Positions 48,589-57,116 of a stretch of 64,000 nucleotides of DNA are shown here, piece after piece. The DNA is from Clavibacter sp. VKM Ac-2872 (lineage in GTDB: Bacteria; Actinomycetota; Actinomycetes; Actinomycetales; Microbacteriaceae), in assembly GCF_015351105.1 (NCBI RefSeq), contig NZ_JADKRR010000003.1, positions 314,730-378,729 of the forward strand, in the 5' to 3' direction. How positions within the stretch are numbered: position 1 is the first letter of the stretch; every line of letters starts with the position of its first letter. Both the position numbers and the translations under genes were made by a program. The notes beneath the pieces were generated by a model. That model did not search any database, was not told the origin of the DNA, and saw nothing but the letters and a program-made list of their open reading frames with translations.

Positions 48589-49583
48589 GACAGGTGGCAT
48601 TCGTCGGCCGCCCCGGCGCGGGTAAGAGCACGAGCACGAAGGCCATCATCGACACGTGGCCCGGGGCCGCGAGGGTCTCGCTGGCCGCGCCCCTCTACGC
48701 TGTGCAACGAGCCTTCTACGAACGGCTCGGCGCGCCGCTGCGAGATGGACAACAGGACGGACAGCTCCTCAACTTCCTCGGTCAGCACTTCCGATCGGTC
48801 CGACCGGATTCACTGATCAATGATTTCGAGGAGCGAGTGGCTTTCGCCCAGGACCGGGGAGCCGACATGATCGTCTGCGACGACGCACGCCCCGTCGATG
48901 TCGCAGATCTCCGCCGACTCGGATTCTCCATCGTGCTCATCCAGGCGCCCGAACATCTCCGATTGGTCCGGAAGGCGGGAAGGGGCGATGTACGCGCGGG
49001 TGACGATGACCACATGACTGAGGCAGGGACGATCACACCCGATGAGGTCATCGCGAACGACGCGGACATCAGCTCTCTGGCCGAACGGGTACGCGAAGTC
49101 GTGGAGCGGCTCCCGGATGTGGGGCCTCGTCACAATCACCACCGCACGGCGAGCATGCTGTTCGATCGTGCCAGCCGATTCCTGGCTTCTCGATACGCGG
49201 CGTCGCGTCATCAGATCGCGACGACGGTGCTCACGGCAGAGGGTGAGCTCTTCGACGGCCTGCACGTCGAGACCATCATCGGTCGCGCTTCGGTCTGCGC
49301 GGAGGCGGCGGCGCTCAGCGGAGTGCTCGCGGCAAGGCGAGGTCCGGTGCAAATGATCATGACCGTGCGTCACCCCAGGCCCGAGGAGCGGGGTGCCACA
49401 CGCGTCGTACCCCCGTGCGGCATCTGTCGCGAGCTCATCGCCGATTGGGCGCCTGATGCCCTCGTGGCCGTGAGCGGCGACAGCACGACGTCATTCCGGT
49501 TCTCGACTTCCCGGGAGCTGCTCCCCTGGAAGTACAGGGGCACGAAGTGGGGGACCGGGAGCATGGGAGCGGGACCGTCGTGA
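48585..49583 (+). CDS. Nucleotide kinase-cytidine deaminase-like fusion
   Basis: The 332-aa protein joins two domains. Residues 1-175 are a P-loop kinase resembling phage-type dNMP kinases: Walker A VAFVGRPGAGKSTSTKAI, a helical lid, VCDDARPVDVADLRRLG and VLIQAPEHLRLVRK. Residues about 190-325 are a cytidine-deaminase fold: SRHQIATTVLTAEGELFDGL, HVETIIG, the zinc and catalytic motif SVCAEAAALSG, and PPCGICREL with two more zinc cysteines. The active-site glutamate is in CAE. The pairing suggests successive steps on a pyrimidine nucleotide. The ends overlap both neighbours by 4 bp. Confidence 0.85.
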   Translation: MRQVAFVGRPGAGKSTSTKAIIDTWPGAARVSLAAPLYAVQRAFYERLGAPLRDGQQDGQLLNFLGQHFRSVRPDSLINDFEERVAFAQDRGADMIVCDDARPVDVADLRRLGFSIVLIQAPEHLRLVRKAGRGDVRAGDDDHMTEAGTITPDEVIANDADISSLAERVREVVERLPDVGPRHNHHRTASMLFDRASRFLASRYAASRHQIATTVLTAEGELFDGLHVETIIGRASVCAEAAALSGVLAARRGPVQMIMTVRHPRPEERGATRVVPPCGICRELIADWAPDALVAVSGDSTTSFRFSTSRELLPWKYRGTKWGTGSMGAGPS

Positions 49584-50080
49584 CCGAGGAGCTCGTGCTG
49601 CCGAATGTGTACGGAATCGTCTCGTCCACGAGAGACGGTGTCAAAGCAGTGCTCATCCAGAGACGGTGGAAACCGGTATCCGACCCCCTCAACAGTGGCA
49701 GATGGGAGTTGCCGGGTGGGAAATGGCGGGCGTGGGAGAGCGCCCACGAGTGCCTCAGGAGAGAGGTGCTGGAGGAGAGCGGCATCGAGCTCACCCGCAT
49801 CGTCGAGCCGGAGTCAGAGAGCGACCTCAACGACCAGAGCGTCATCGCGTTGAGCGGCGCCTCCGTCGTCCAGATGGTCCGCGGCCCCTACCCTTCCGCG
49901 ATCCTCGTGCTGCACGCCGACGGGGAGGGTTCACCCCTGGCACGGGGTGACGGCAGCAGGGACGCTCAGTGGATGGCTGTCGAGGAGGTGGCCCAGCGCA
50001 TGAAGCACGATTCCGCATCGTTCACGCCCTTGACCTTCGCCGCTCTCGCCTCCTGGCTCCGCGAGACCGCAGCTCGATGA
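49580..50080 (+). CDS. NUDIX hydrolase
   Basis: The 166-aa protein starts at GTG 49580 (overlap with the kinase-deaminase stop). The NUDIX box is complete: GGKWRAWESAHECLRREVLE, continuing ESGIEL, with the G-x5-E-x7-R-E-U-x-E-E pattern. The substrate is probably a nucleoside di- or triphosphate or a nucleotide sugar. It may release the pyrophosphate or protect the pool from a toxic triphosphate. It is coupled to the next gene by ATGA. Confidence 0.88.
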   Translation: MTEELVLPNVYGIVSSTRDGVKAVLIQRRWKPVSDPLNSGRWELPGGKWRAWESAHECLRREVLEESGIELTRIVEPESESDLNDQSVIALSGASVVQMVRGPYPSAILVLHADGEGSPLARGDGSRDAQWMAVEEVAQRMKHDSASFTPLTFAALASWLRETAAR

Positions 50081-51639
50081 CGACGGCGTACGAAGCAGCT
50101 CCCCCGCCACCGCGATTTCACAAGGTGACGCTGAGCGCGGACCGGCTATCCGGTCTCGTCCACCGAAGGGTCGCAGCGGCGGGCGCGGATCCGCGCCGAG
50201 CGATGGCAACACTCGCGGCGGAGCTCTCGCAGTTCGGGCGCCAGGCTCCTGCGCTTCGCCCGGTCACGGTCCACGCCAGCCGTCGTGGTCGTTCGCTCCG
50301 CGCCACGTACCCCCGCGCGGACATCTCGTGCGATCCGCTCCTCGAGATCACCTCCGCGACGCTGGCAGAGGCCATCGTCATGAGGGATCTCGTGGCGCGG
50401 CAAGCGCTTGTGGTCGCGGCGCCGTACCCGGAGATAGTCGGCGACGCGTCCGATAGCGAAAGGCGGGTGCTGTCCGAGCTCACGGCCCGCGGCGAGATCG
50501 TCACGGCTCCAGGAGGGCGCAGCGACTTCCGCAATCCGACAGGGGGGTCCCCGCGCCGGGTCCAGTTGTCGGTGCCGTTCGACCCGGCCTGCGGGCTGCT
50601 ATCCGAGGCAGCTAGAGGAGCAGCCGGGGCGGCGTGGAACAGCGGGTACTACGTCTGGCTCGACGAGGAGTTCTCCGACGGGTTCGCCGCGGCCGGCGAG
50701 CCCATCGGCCTGAGCGCGGTGGAGGGGGCGATCGACTCCGCCCCCGTCTACCGTCGATCCGCCGTCATCGTCAGCGACGAAGGAGCACGCCGAGCTGTGC
50801 ACATCCGCAGCGTCTCCCTGTCCGACATCGACGTCGAGTTCTCCACCGGCCTCCGGGTCTCCAGCTGCCGGGAGCGGCTTGCCCGAGATGATTCACAGCA
50901 TGATGCGGTCTTCTACAACCGGTTGCACGCCCTCGCGAGATCCGGTCGAACCAGCACGCGGACTCCGCTCGCTGCCGGCCGGGATGAGTTCGTCATCGTC
51001 CGAGATGAGGTCGCGGCTGTCAACAGGGGCGGAGGATCCTTCATCCCCCAGAACGGGTTCGTGATCTCCTTGCCGCGATCCGCCGCGACGAGAGATGCCC
51101 GTGACGCGGCCTCGGACGGCGGCGGAATCCGCGTGACGCTCCGGCTGAGGGAATTCGCCGGGACAGTGCGCTCCGCCGCCCAGGTCGGCCCCCGGCTCCT
51201 CCGCCACGGTCGACCATGCGATCCCGCCGCGCTCCTCGCAGACATGGGCGAGGAGTACGTTCCGCGCATCGAGGGCGTCGACGACGGCATACCCCCGATC
51301 GCGCTCACCTCCTACCGGCAGACGGACGACCTCCGGGCGAGGATCGCGATCGGCGTGAAGGAGAACGGTGATGTGGTCGTCGTGGCTGCGGAGGGCTGCG
51401 AGCCGCGAAGCGTCATCCCCGGGCAGGATGTGCTCGGTGTGGACGTCCATTCGTTGACCGCTGAGATCCTGTCGGCAGGGTGTCACCACGCGGCAGCCCT
51501 CGACGGCGGCGGCGCGGCGGCGCTCTTCTTCGAGGGCCTGCCACTGATCCGGCCGTCGGACCGCAACGACGTCCCCGGGGTGCCCGCCGAGCGCGTCGTG
51601 CCGTCCGCCTGGACGGCGGAGCACGCCGACCTTGGGTGA
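50077..51639 (+). CDS. Phosphodiester glycosidase-like (NAGPA/DUF2233) protein without signal peptide
   Basis: The 520-aa product has an N-terminal region (1-175) I cannot assign. From about 180 the NAGPA-type fold appears: AAWNSGYYVWLDEEFSDGF, EPIGLSAVEGAID, ARIAIGVKENGDVVVVAAEG and the terminal VHSLTAEILSAGCHHAAALD followed by GGGAAALFFEG. In known members this domain cleaves sugar-phosphate diesters outside the cell or in the Golgi. This one has no signal peptide or membrane helix, so it should work in the cytoplasm, perhaps on a glycosylated nucleotide intermediate. ATG 50077 overlaps the NUDIX stop. Confidence 0.75.
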   Translation: MTTAYEAAPPPPRFHKVTLSADRLSGLVHRRVAAAGADPRRAMATLAAELSQFGRQAPALRPVTVHASRRGRSLRATYPRADISCDPLLEITSATLAEAIVMRDLVARQALVVAAPYPEIVGDASDSERRVLSELTARGEIVTAPGGRSDFRNPTGGSPRRVQLSVPFDPACGLLSEAARGAAGAAWNSGYYVWLDEEFSDGFAAAGEPIGLSAVEGAIDSAPVYRRSAVIVSDEGARRAVHIRSVSLSDIDVEFSTGLRVSSCRERLARDDSQHDAVFYNRLHALARSGRTSTRTPLAAGRDEFVIVRDEVAAVNRGGGSFIPQNGFVISLPRSAATRDARDAASDGGGIRVTLRLREFAGTVRSAAQVGPRLLRHGRPCDPAALLADMGEEYVPRIEGVDDGIPPIALTSYRQTDDLRARIAIGVKENGDVVVVAAEGCEPRSVIPGQDVLGVDVHSLTAEILSAGCHHAAALDGGGAAALFFEGLPLIRPSDRNDVPGVPAERVVPSAWTAEHADLG

Positions 51640-51751
51640 CGCGGATCCCGGCGTGCGGGTGCGCCTCGTCGTCGAGCCGCACAGCCGTCGTGACGTGCCG
51701 CCTCGGATCCGAGATCATGCGACGCCCCGGCTGCGCCTCGGAGAGGTGTGA
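51632..51751 (+). CDS. Possible tiny coupled reading frame
   Basis: A 39-codon frame from TTG 51632 (or GTG 51653, 51659) fills the 111-bp gap between the glycosidase-like gene and the MFS gene. Its TGA (51749-51751) overlaps the ATG of the MFS gene. The product would be GDADPGVRVRLVVEPHSRRD plus 18 more residues. It could couple translation, extend the glycosidase by a frameshift, or be chance. Confidence 0.25.
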   Translation: MGDADPGVRVRLVVEPHSRRDVPPRIRDHATPRLRLGEV

Positions 51752-52935
51752 TGTCCGTCTCGACCCGGCGAAGCGGCACCAGAGCCCCCGTGATGGCGAT
51801 CGCTCTCAACGCTGCCTACATCGGGCAGACATCGGTCGCCATCCCCACCGCCTTCGCTTCGGAGGCCACCCCGACCACGACCATCGTGACGTTCAACATC
51901 ACCGTCGTCCTGACGGCCATCATCGCCAATGCCGTGATCCTCGCGCGTCGGCATCAGATCGGCACCGCGAAGGTCGCCCTGCTCGTTGGCTCCGGCTCTG
52001 CGTCCCTCGGAGCGGCGCTGCTCACCTTCCCCGTCCCCCCACTGCTCGCGGCACCGCTCATAGGCGCTTCCTCGGTGGTCTTCTCGTTGTCCGTCAGCTC
52101 CCTTCCGCGCGCGGACCCCCGCGCGTCTGGACGTGCGCGACAGGTGTTCATCGTGGGGTACCTCGCCGGGCTGGGCTCGGCCGGTGCTTTGTCCTCCGCT
52201 GGTGTCACGGCGTCCGGGATCCTGATCATCGCCGCCATGGCTCAGGCCTCCTCCTTCGCCGCCTCCTCCGCATCCGGTCGCGGTGGGGCGGAGGCGGTCG
52301 CACAGACACGGCGGGTACGTCCTGCCGGTACGAGAGAGGTACCGGCGGCTGGGCTCGTGGCGGCATTCGGATCCATCTTCTTCATGCGCGCCGCGGACAG
52401 CATCAGGGCGAACTACCTCCCCCTCCATCTTCTCCACGGAGGTCACCCGCCTTGGCTGAGCGCGGTGCTGCTCATGACCGCCTCCGTGATCGAGATCTCT
52501 CTCCTCCCCCTCCTCGCATCATCGGCGCGCCGCATGGGAGTGGTCCCGATCCTCGTCCTGGTCAACTGCTGCGGAGCGGCGAGCTTCCTCTCGATCGCGC
52601 TCGGAGACGACGACGTCATCGTCCTCGTCGGCTCGCAGATCTTGTACGCCGCCTTCGGGGCTGGGTACCAGAGTCTCGGCCTGACATTCCTCCAGCGCCT
52701 CCTGCCGGAAACGTCGACGGGAGGCACGAGCCTCTACACGGTCGCCGTCCAATGCGGGGCCATGCTCGGCATCGTCACCGCGCTTTCACGACCGGACTTC
52801 GACTCGTCGCTGTTCGTCTTCGCCGTCGTCTTCCTCGCGTCCGCCATCGCCTGTCTTGTGTCCATGTCCATCGCCAGCAAGCGACGCGACCCGGAAGAGT
52901 CGGGAGCATCGCAGCGCAGCGGGTCACCGCCGTGA
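51751..52935 (+). CDS. MFS-type transporter of the nucleotide island
   Basis: The 394-aa integral membrane protein has about 11-12 hydrophobic segments, a cytosolic loop near 175-205, and MFS-like symmetry. SIRANYLPLHLLHGGHPPWL lies in the loop opening the second half, as in sugar-efflux-like (SetA/SetB-type) MFS proteins. ATG 51751 has GGAGAGG 5 nt upstream; GTG 51748 is an alternative. As the last gene of the operon it most likely exports the product or imports a precursor. I favour export, by inference. Confidence 0.82.
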   Translation: MSVSTRRSGTRAPVMAIALNAAYIGQTSVAIPTAFASEATPTTTIVTFNITVVLTAIIANAVILARRHQIGTAKVALLVGSGSASLGAALLTFPVPPLLAAPLIGASSVVFSLSVSSLPRADPRASGRARQVFIVGYLAGLGSAGALSSAGVTASGILIIAAMAQASSFAASSASGRGGAEAVAQTRRVRPAGTREVPAAGLVAAFGSIFFMRAADSIRANYLPLHLLHGGHPPWLSAVLLMTASVIEISLLPLLASSARRMGVVPILVLVNCCGAASFLSIALGDDDVIVLVGSQILYAAFGAGYQSLGLTFLQRLLPETSTGGTSLYTVAVQCGAMLGIVTALSRPDFDSSLFVFAVVFLASAIACLVSMSIASKRRDPEESGASQRSGSPP

Positions 52936-53064
52936 CCTCGCACGGCAAGATCGGATCGGGCCGACCTCGGCCTCCTGCTGCTCGTCGCCGCCCTCGCGCT
53001 CCTCACGGCGGGTGCGGGCCTCGTCGTCGCGACCGTGCGATCCGCGGCGGACCGCCCGCGCTGA
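52936..53064 (+). pseudogene. Decayed C-terminal end of a surface or membrane protein
   Basis: Right after the MFS stop, an open frame without a start codon encodes DRADLGLLLLVAALALLTAG, AGLVVATVRSAADRPR and a stop at 53062-53064. This looks like the C-terminal membrane anchor plus basic tail of a wall- or membrane-anchored protein whose front part is missing. GC content returns to native level here. It probably marks the right edge of the island. Confidence 0.5.
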
Positions 53065-53161
53065 TCCGGACCCGCTCCTCCCCAGGCCGCGTCGGCGGCG
53101 CCGTGTCCGCCTCCCGAACCCGCCCCCGCCCCGTGGCGCCCAGCCGTCCTAGGGTCAGAAC

Positions 53162-53935
53162 ATGACCATCGCCGCCCGCGGGCAGACCCTCGTCGACCTC
53201 CACACCGCACCCGAGCTCCTGAGGGTGGTGAACGTGTGGGACGCCATCACGGCCGCCGCCATCGGCTCGCTCCCCGAGACGAAGGCTCTCGCCACCGCGA
53301 GCCACTCCATCGCCGCCACCTTCGGCTACGAGGACGGCGAGAGGATCCCGCTCGACCTCCACCTCGACATGATCGGCCGCATCGTCGCGGCCGTCGAGCA
53401 GCCCGTCTCCGCCGACCTCGAGTCGGGCTACGGGAACCCGGGCGAGACCGTGCGCCGCGCCATCGGCGTGGGCGTCGTCGGCGCGAACCTGGAGGACGGC
53501 ATGCGCCCCCTCGACGACTCGATCCGCGCGGTCGAGGCGGCCGTCGCCGCCGCGCAGGCCGAGGGCGTGCCGTTCGCGCTGAACGCGCGCACCGACGCGT
53601 ACGTGCTCGGCGGCGACCGCGATCGCTCCGACATCCTGGCGGACGCCGTCGAGCGCACGCGCGCCTACATGGCCGCGGGCGCCACGAGCGTCTTCGTGCC
53701 CGGCCCGCTCACCGAGGACGAGGTGCGCACCCTCGTCGAGGCCGTCGGCCCGCAGCGCCTCACCGTCATCGGCATCCCCGGATCCCTCTCCCCCGCGCGC
53801 TTCGAGGAGCTCGGCGTCGGCCGCATCTCCTACGGCCCGTGGACCCAGCGCGTCGCGCTCACCGCCCTGCAGGACACCGCCACGGACCTCTACGCGGGCG
53901 GCGCGCTGCCCGAGGGGACGCGGCCTCTCAACTGA
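53162..53935 (+). CDS. Isocitrate lyase/PEP mutase superfamily protein
   Basis: The 257-aa TIM-barrel protein has the metal-site motif DLESGYGNPGETVRRAI, GANLEDGM and NARTDAYVLGG, as in the oxaloacetate decarboxylase/carboxyphosphonoenolpyruvate mutase branch. The KKCGH motif of true isocitrate lyases is absent. The reaction is probably C-C or P-C bond cleavage on a small 2-oxo or hydroxy acid. It stands alone before the MTAP gene. Confidence 0.88.
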   Translation: MTIAARGQTLVDLHTAPELLRVVNVWDAITAAAIGSLPETKALATASHSIAATFGYEDGERIPLDLHLDMIGRIVAAVEQPVSADLESGYGNPGETVRRAIGVGVVGANLEDGMRPLDDSIRAVEAAVAAAQAEGVPFALNARTDAYVLGGDRDRSDILADAVERTRAYMAAGATSVFVPGPLTEDEVRTLVEAVGPQRLTVIGIPGSLSPARFEELGVGRISYGPWTQRVALTALQDTATDLYAGGALPEGTRPLN

Positions 53936-54029
53936 TGCGGTCCACCGGATCCCGGGCTCGGCCGCCGAGGCGGAGCCCGGGTCCGGCGAGCCCTGGTTGA
54001 CTGCTGCCACCGCCCCCGAAGGAGCTCCC

Positions 54030-54959
54030 GTGACCGACACCCCCGCACCGACGCACGTCTCCGCACCCGCATCCGCCCCCCGCGCCGACATCGGCGTCAT
54101 CGGCGGATCCGGCCTCTATGCCCTCCTCGACCCCGCGACCAGCACGTCGCACCGCATCGAGACGCCGTTCGGGCCCACCTCCAGCGAGGTGACGGTCGGC
54201 GAGCTCGCCGGCCGCCGCGTCGCGTTCCTCACCCGCCACGGCGCGGACCACTCGGTGGCGCCGCACCTCATCGACTACCGGGCGAACGTGTGGGCGCTCG
54301 CCTCGCTCGGGGTCGCGGCCATCGTGTCGTCGTCCGCGGTGGGCGGCGTCTCGCCGGACTACCCGCCGGGATCGCTCGTGCTCACGGACCAGCTGCTCGA
54401 TCGCACCTGGGGCCGCCCCGACACGTTCTTCGACCAGGGCGTCGTGCAGCACCTCTCCGCCGCGGATCCCTTCGACCCCGAGCTGCACGCGCGCGCCGCC
54501 GCCGCGCTCGTGGAGCTCGAGGGCGGCGACCGGGCGGATCCCGCCGGGCCGCTGCGCACCTCGGGCACGGTCGTCGTGATCCAGGGACCGCGGTTCTCGA
54601 CGCGCGCCGAGTCGCTCTGGTTCCGCCAGGCGGGCGCGCACATCGTCAACATGACGCAGTACCCGGAGGTCGTGCTGGCATCCGAGCTCAACATCGGCAC
54701 GGTGAACCTGTCGTTCGTGACCGACGCCGACGCGGGCCTCGCGCCGCTGCCGGGCGAGCAGGGCGACGCCGTCACCGCCGACCTGGTCTTCACACGCCTC
54801 CGAGAGGCCCAGCCGCGCATCGTGCGGGCGATCGAGGCGGTCGTCCGCGCCATCCCCGACGACTACCGCGGACGGCCGCTCATCGACCCGGACGCGGTCG
54901 CGTCCGTGCTCGCGCGGCCCACCTCGGGCGCGGGCGAGACGTCGGGCGCGCGCTCGTGA
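54030..54959 (+). CDS. S-methyl-5'-thioadenosine phosphorylase family protein
   Basis: The 309-aa type II purine nucleoside phosphorylase/MTAP shows IGVIGGSGLYALLD, phosphate-site LTRHGADHSVAPHLIDYRAN, SSSAVGGVSPDYPPGS, VVVIQGPRFSTRAESLWF and NMTQYPEVVLASELNI. It cleaves MTA (or another nucleoside) to the base and sugar 1-phosphate. GTG 54030 with AAGGAG (54019-54024) is preferred over TTG 53997. It is coupled to the epimerase gene by GTGA. Confidence 0.93.
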   Translation: MTDTPAPTHVSAPASAPRADIGVIGGSGLYALLDPATSTSHRIETPFGPTSSEVTVGELAGRRVAFLTRHGADHSVAPHLIDYRANVWALASLGVAAIVSSSAVGGVSPDYPPGSLVLTDQLLDRTWGRPDTFFDQGVVQHLSAADPFDPELHARAAAALVELEGGDRADPAGPLRTSGTVVVIQGPRFSTRAESLWFRQAGAHIVNMTQYPEVVLASELNIGTVNLSFVTDADAGLAPLPGEQGDAVTADLVFTRLREAQPRIVRAIEAVVRAIPDDYRGRPLIDPDAVASVLARPTSGAGETSGARS

Positions 54960-56020
54960 GCGACGGGATCCTCCTCGTCACGGGCGGCGCGGGCTTCATC
55001 GGCGGCGCGATCGTGCAGGCCGCGCTGGCGGAGGGGCGTCGCGTGCGGATCCTCGACTCGCTGCGCGCCGACGTGCACGGCGGCGCCCCGGACATCGACC
55101 CGCGCGTGGAGCTCGTGCACGGCGACGTCACGGATCCGGACCAGGTCGCCCGCGCCCTCGACGGTGTCGACGTCGTGTGCCACCAGGCCGCGAAGGTCGG
55201 CCTCGGCGTCGACTTCCTCGACGCCCCCGACTACGTGACGACGAACGACGGCGGCACGGCCGTGCTCCTCGCCGCCATGACGCGCGCGGGCATCGACCGC
55301 CTCGTGCTCGCGAGCTCCATGGTCGTCTACGGCGAGGGCGCCTACCGGGGTGCCGACGGCCCGGTGCGCCCGCCCGCCCGCCGCGTCGCCGACCTCGACG
55401 CGGGGCTCTTCGATCCCCTCGACCGCGCGACGGGCGAACCGCTCGTCCCCGCGCTCATCGGCGAGGACGTGCCGCTGGATCCGCGCAACGTGTACGCCAC
55501 CACCAAGCTCGCGCAGGAGAACCTCGCGAGCTCGTGGACCCGCGCCACCGGTGGTCGTGCGGCCGCGCTGCGGTACCACAACGTCTACGGGCCGGGCATG
55601 CCGCAGAACACGCCCTACGCGGGCGTCGCCTCGCTGTTCCGCTCGGCGCTCGCGCGCGGCGAGGCGCCGCGCGTCTTCGAGGACGGCCGGCAGCGCCGCG
55701 ACTTCGTGCACGTCCGCGACGTCGCGGGCGCCAACCTCGCCGCGCTCGCCTGGACCGCCGACCGCGAGGCGGGATCCTTCCGGGCCTTCAACGTCGGCAG
55801 CGGCACCGTGCACACCATCGGCGAGATGGCCGAGGCGCTCGCCCGGGAGGCCGGCGGATCCGCGCCCGTCACCACGGGTGAGTACCGGCTCGGCGACGTG
55901 CGGCACATCACGGCGTCGTCGGAGCGGCTGCGCACGGAGCTCGGCTGGGAGCCGCGGATGACCTTCGAGGAGGGCATGCGCGAGTTCGCGACGGCGCCGC
56001 TGCGGAGCGCCGTGGTCTGA
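54956..56020 (+). CDS. NAD-dependent epimerase/dehydratase
   Basis: The 354-aa extended SDR has the cofactor motif VTGGAGFIGGAIVQAAL, catalytic YATTKLA (Tyr and Lys), the Ser in LVLASSMVVYGEGAY, and the substrate part RRDFVHVRDVAGANLAAL. It resembles UDP-glucose 4-epimerase-like enzymes. GTG 54956 overlaps the MTAP stop, so the two are co-translated; whether they share a pathway is not clear. Confidence 0.9.
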   Translation: MSDGILLVTGGAGFIGGAIVQAALAEGRRVRILDSLRADVHGGAPDIDPRVELVHGDVTDPDQVARALDGVDVVCHQAAKVGLGVDFLDAPDYVTTNDGGTAVLLAAMTRAGIDRLVLASSMVVYGEGAYRGADGPVRPPARRVADLDAGLFDPLDRATGEPLVPALIGEDVPLDPRNVYATTKLAQENLASSWTRATGGRAAALRYHNVYGPGMPQNTPYAGVASLFRSALARGEAPRVFEDGRQRRDFVHVRDVAGANLAALAWTADREAGSFRAFNVGSGTVHTIGEMAEALAREAGGSAPVTTGEYRLGDVRHITASSERLRTELGWEPRMTFEEGMREFATAPLRSAVV

Positions 56021-56178
56021 GGCGCCGACGACCCGGATACCGCCGCCGCGGTCCCGCCCGCTCCCCGCGGGTGGTAATCGCGTCGTCGACCGCGGCGCCC
56101 GGCCAGCCGGTGACCTGCCAGGTGCCCACCGCGCCGTTCGGCTGAGCGCGCCGACAGCCGTGACCGCGCCGACCGCCC

Positions 56179-56245
<67 letters not shown>

Positions 56246-56248
56246 CGC

Positions 56249-57037
56249 TCAGTACTTGGCGGACTGCCCGCCGTCGATCGGCAGCACGGCCGCGTTGACG
56301 TACGCCGCGTCGTCCGAGAGCAGGAACGCGACGACCGACGAGATCTCCTCGGCCTCGCCGTAGCGCTTGGTCGGGTTGCCCTGGATGAACTCCTCGGCCG
56401 CGCCGCGCGGGTCGTCGGCGCTGATCTGCTTCATCGACGCCTCGACCATGGGGGTCCAGATGGCACCGGGCGCGATGGCGTTGACGCGGATGCCGAACTG
56501 CCCGTACTCGACGGCCGAGTTGCGGGTGAGGCCCACGACGCCGTGCTTCGCGGCCGCGTAGCCGGACTGGTTGCCGACACCGCGGATCCCGCCGACGCTG
56601 GCGGTGTTCACGACCATGCCGGCCCCCTGCTCGCGCATGACGGCGAGGACCCTCTCGAGGCCGAGGAACACGCCGCGGAGGTTGATCGCGACGACCTTGT
56701 CGAACTCCGCGGCCGTGAAGTCCTCGGTGAGGTTCTGGCGGCCCTCGATGCCGGCGTTGTTGAAGAACCCGTCGATGCGGCCGAAGCGCGCGACGGTCTG
56801 CTGCACGTACGCGTCGACGTCGGACTCCTCGGACACGTCGGCGATGACGGTGAGGACCTCGGCGTCGGGCGAGCCGGCGCGGACGGCCTCGTCGGTCGCG
56901 GCGAGGCCCTGCTCGGAGATGTCGACGAGGGCGAGGCGGGCGCCCTCGGCGGCGAGGCGGACGGCGGCGGCGCGGCCGAGGCCGGATCCTCCGCCGGTGA
57001 TGAGGACGACCTTGTCGGTGAAGCGGGTGGTGGTCAT
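56249..57037 (-). CDS. Short-chain dehydrogenase/reductase
   Basis: The 262-aa classical SDR has the cofactor motif LITGGGSGLGRAAAVRLA, NNAGIEGRQ, catalytic Ser in NTASVGGIRG, Tyr and Lys in QSGYAAAKHGVVGLTRN, and the PG motif IAPGAIWTPM. The cofactor is probably NAD(H), given Asp in LALVDISEQ. The substrate is unknown. AGGAGAC precedes ATG 57037. Confidence 0.93.
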   Translation of the reverse strand: MTTTRFTDKVVLITGGGSGLGRAAAVRLAAEGARLALVDISEQGLAATDEAVRAGSPDAEVLTVIADVSEESDVDAYVQQTVARFGRIDGFFNNAGIEGRQNLTEDFTAAEFDKVVAINLRGVFLGLERVLAVMREQGAGMVVNTASVGGIRGVGNQSGYAAAKHGVVGLTRNSAVEYGQFGIRVNAIAPGAIWTPMVEASMKQISADDPRGAAEEFIQGNPTKRYGEAEEISSVVAFLLSDDAAYVNAAVLPIDGGQSAKY

Positions 57038-57116
57038 GGGGTCTCCTGACGAGTCGGGGACGGCGGCCCGCGTCTCATGGGCGGAGCCACTGATCCATGC
57101 GATCGCATGGACATAC

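Noticed and set aside
46599..52935. Tunicamycin/corynetoxin-type or lantibiotic cluster
   Set aside because: No prenyl or acyl chain enzymes, radical SAM gene or GlcNAc-1-P transferase-like gene, and no lanthionine synthetase or precursor peptide, are present; the enzymes point to pyrimidine nucleotides instead.
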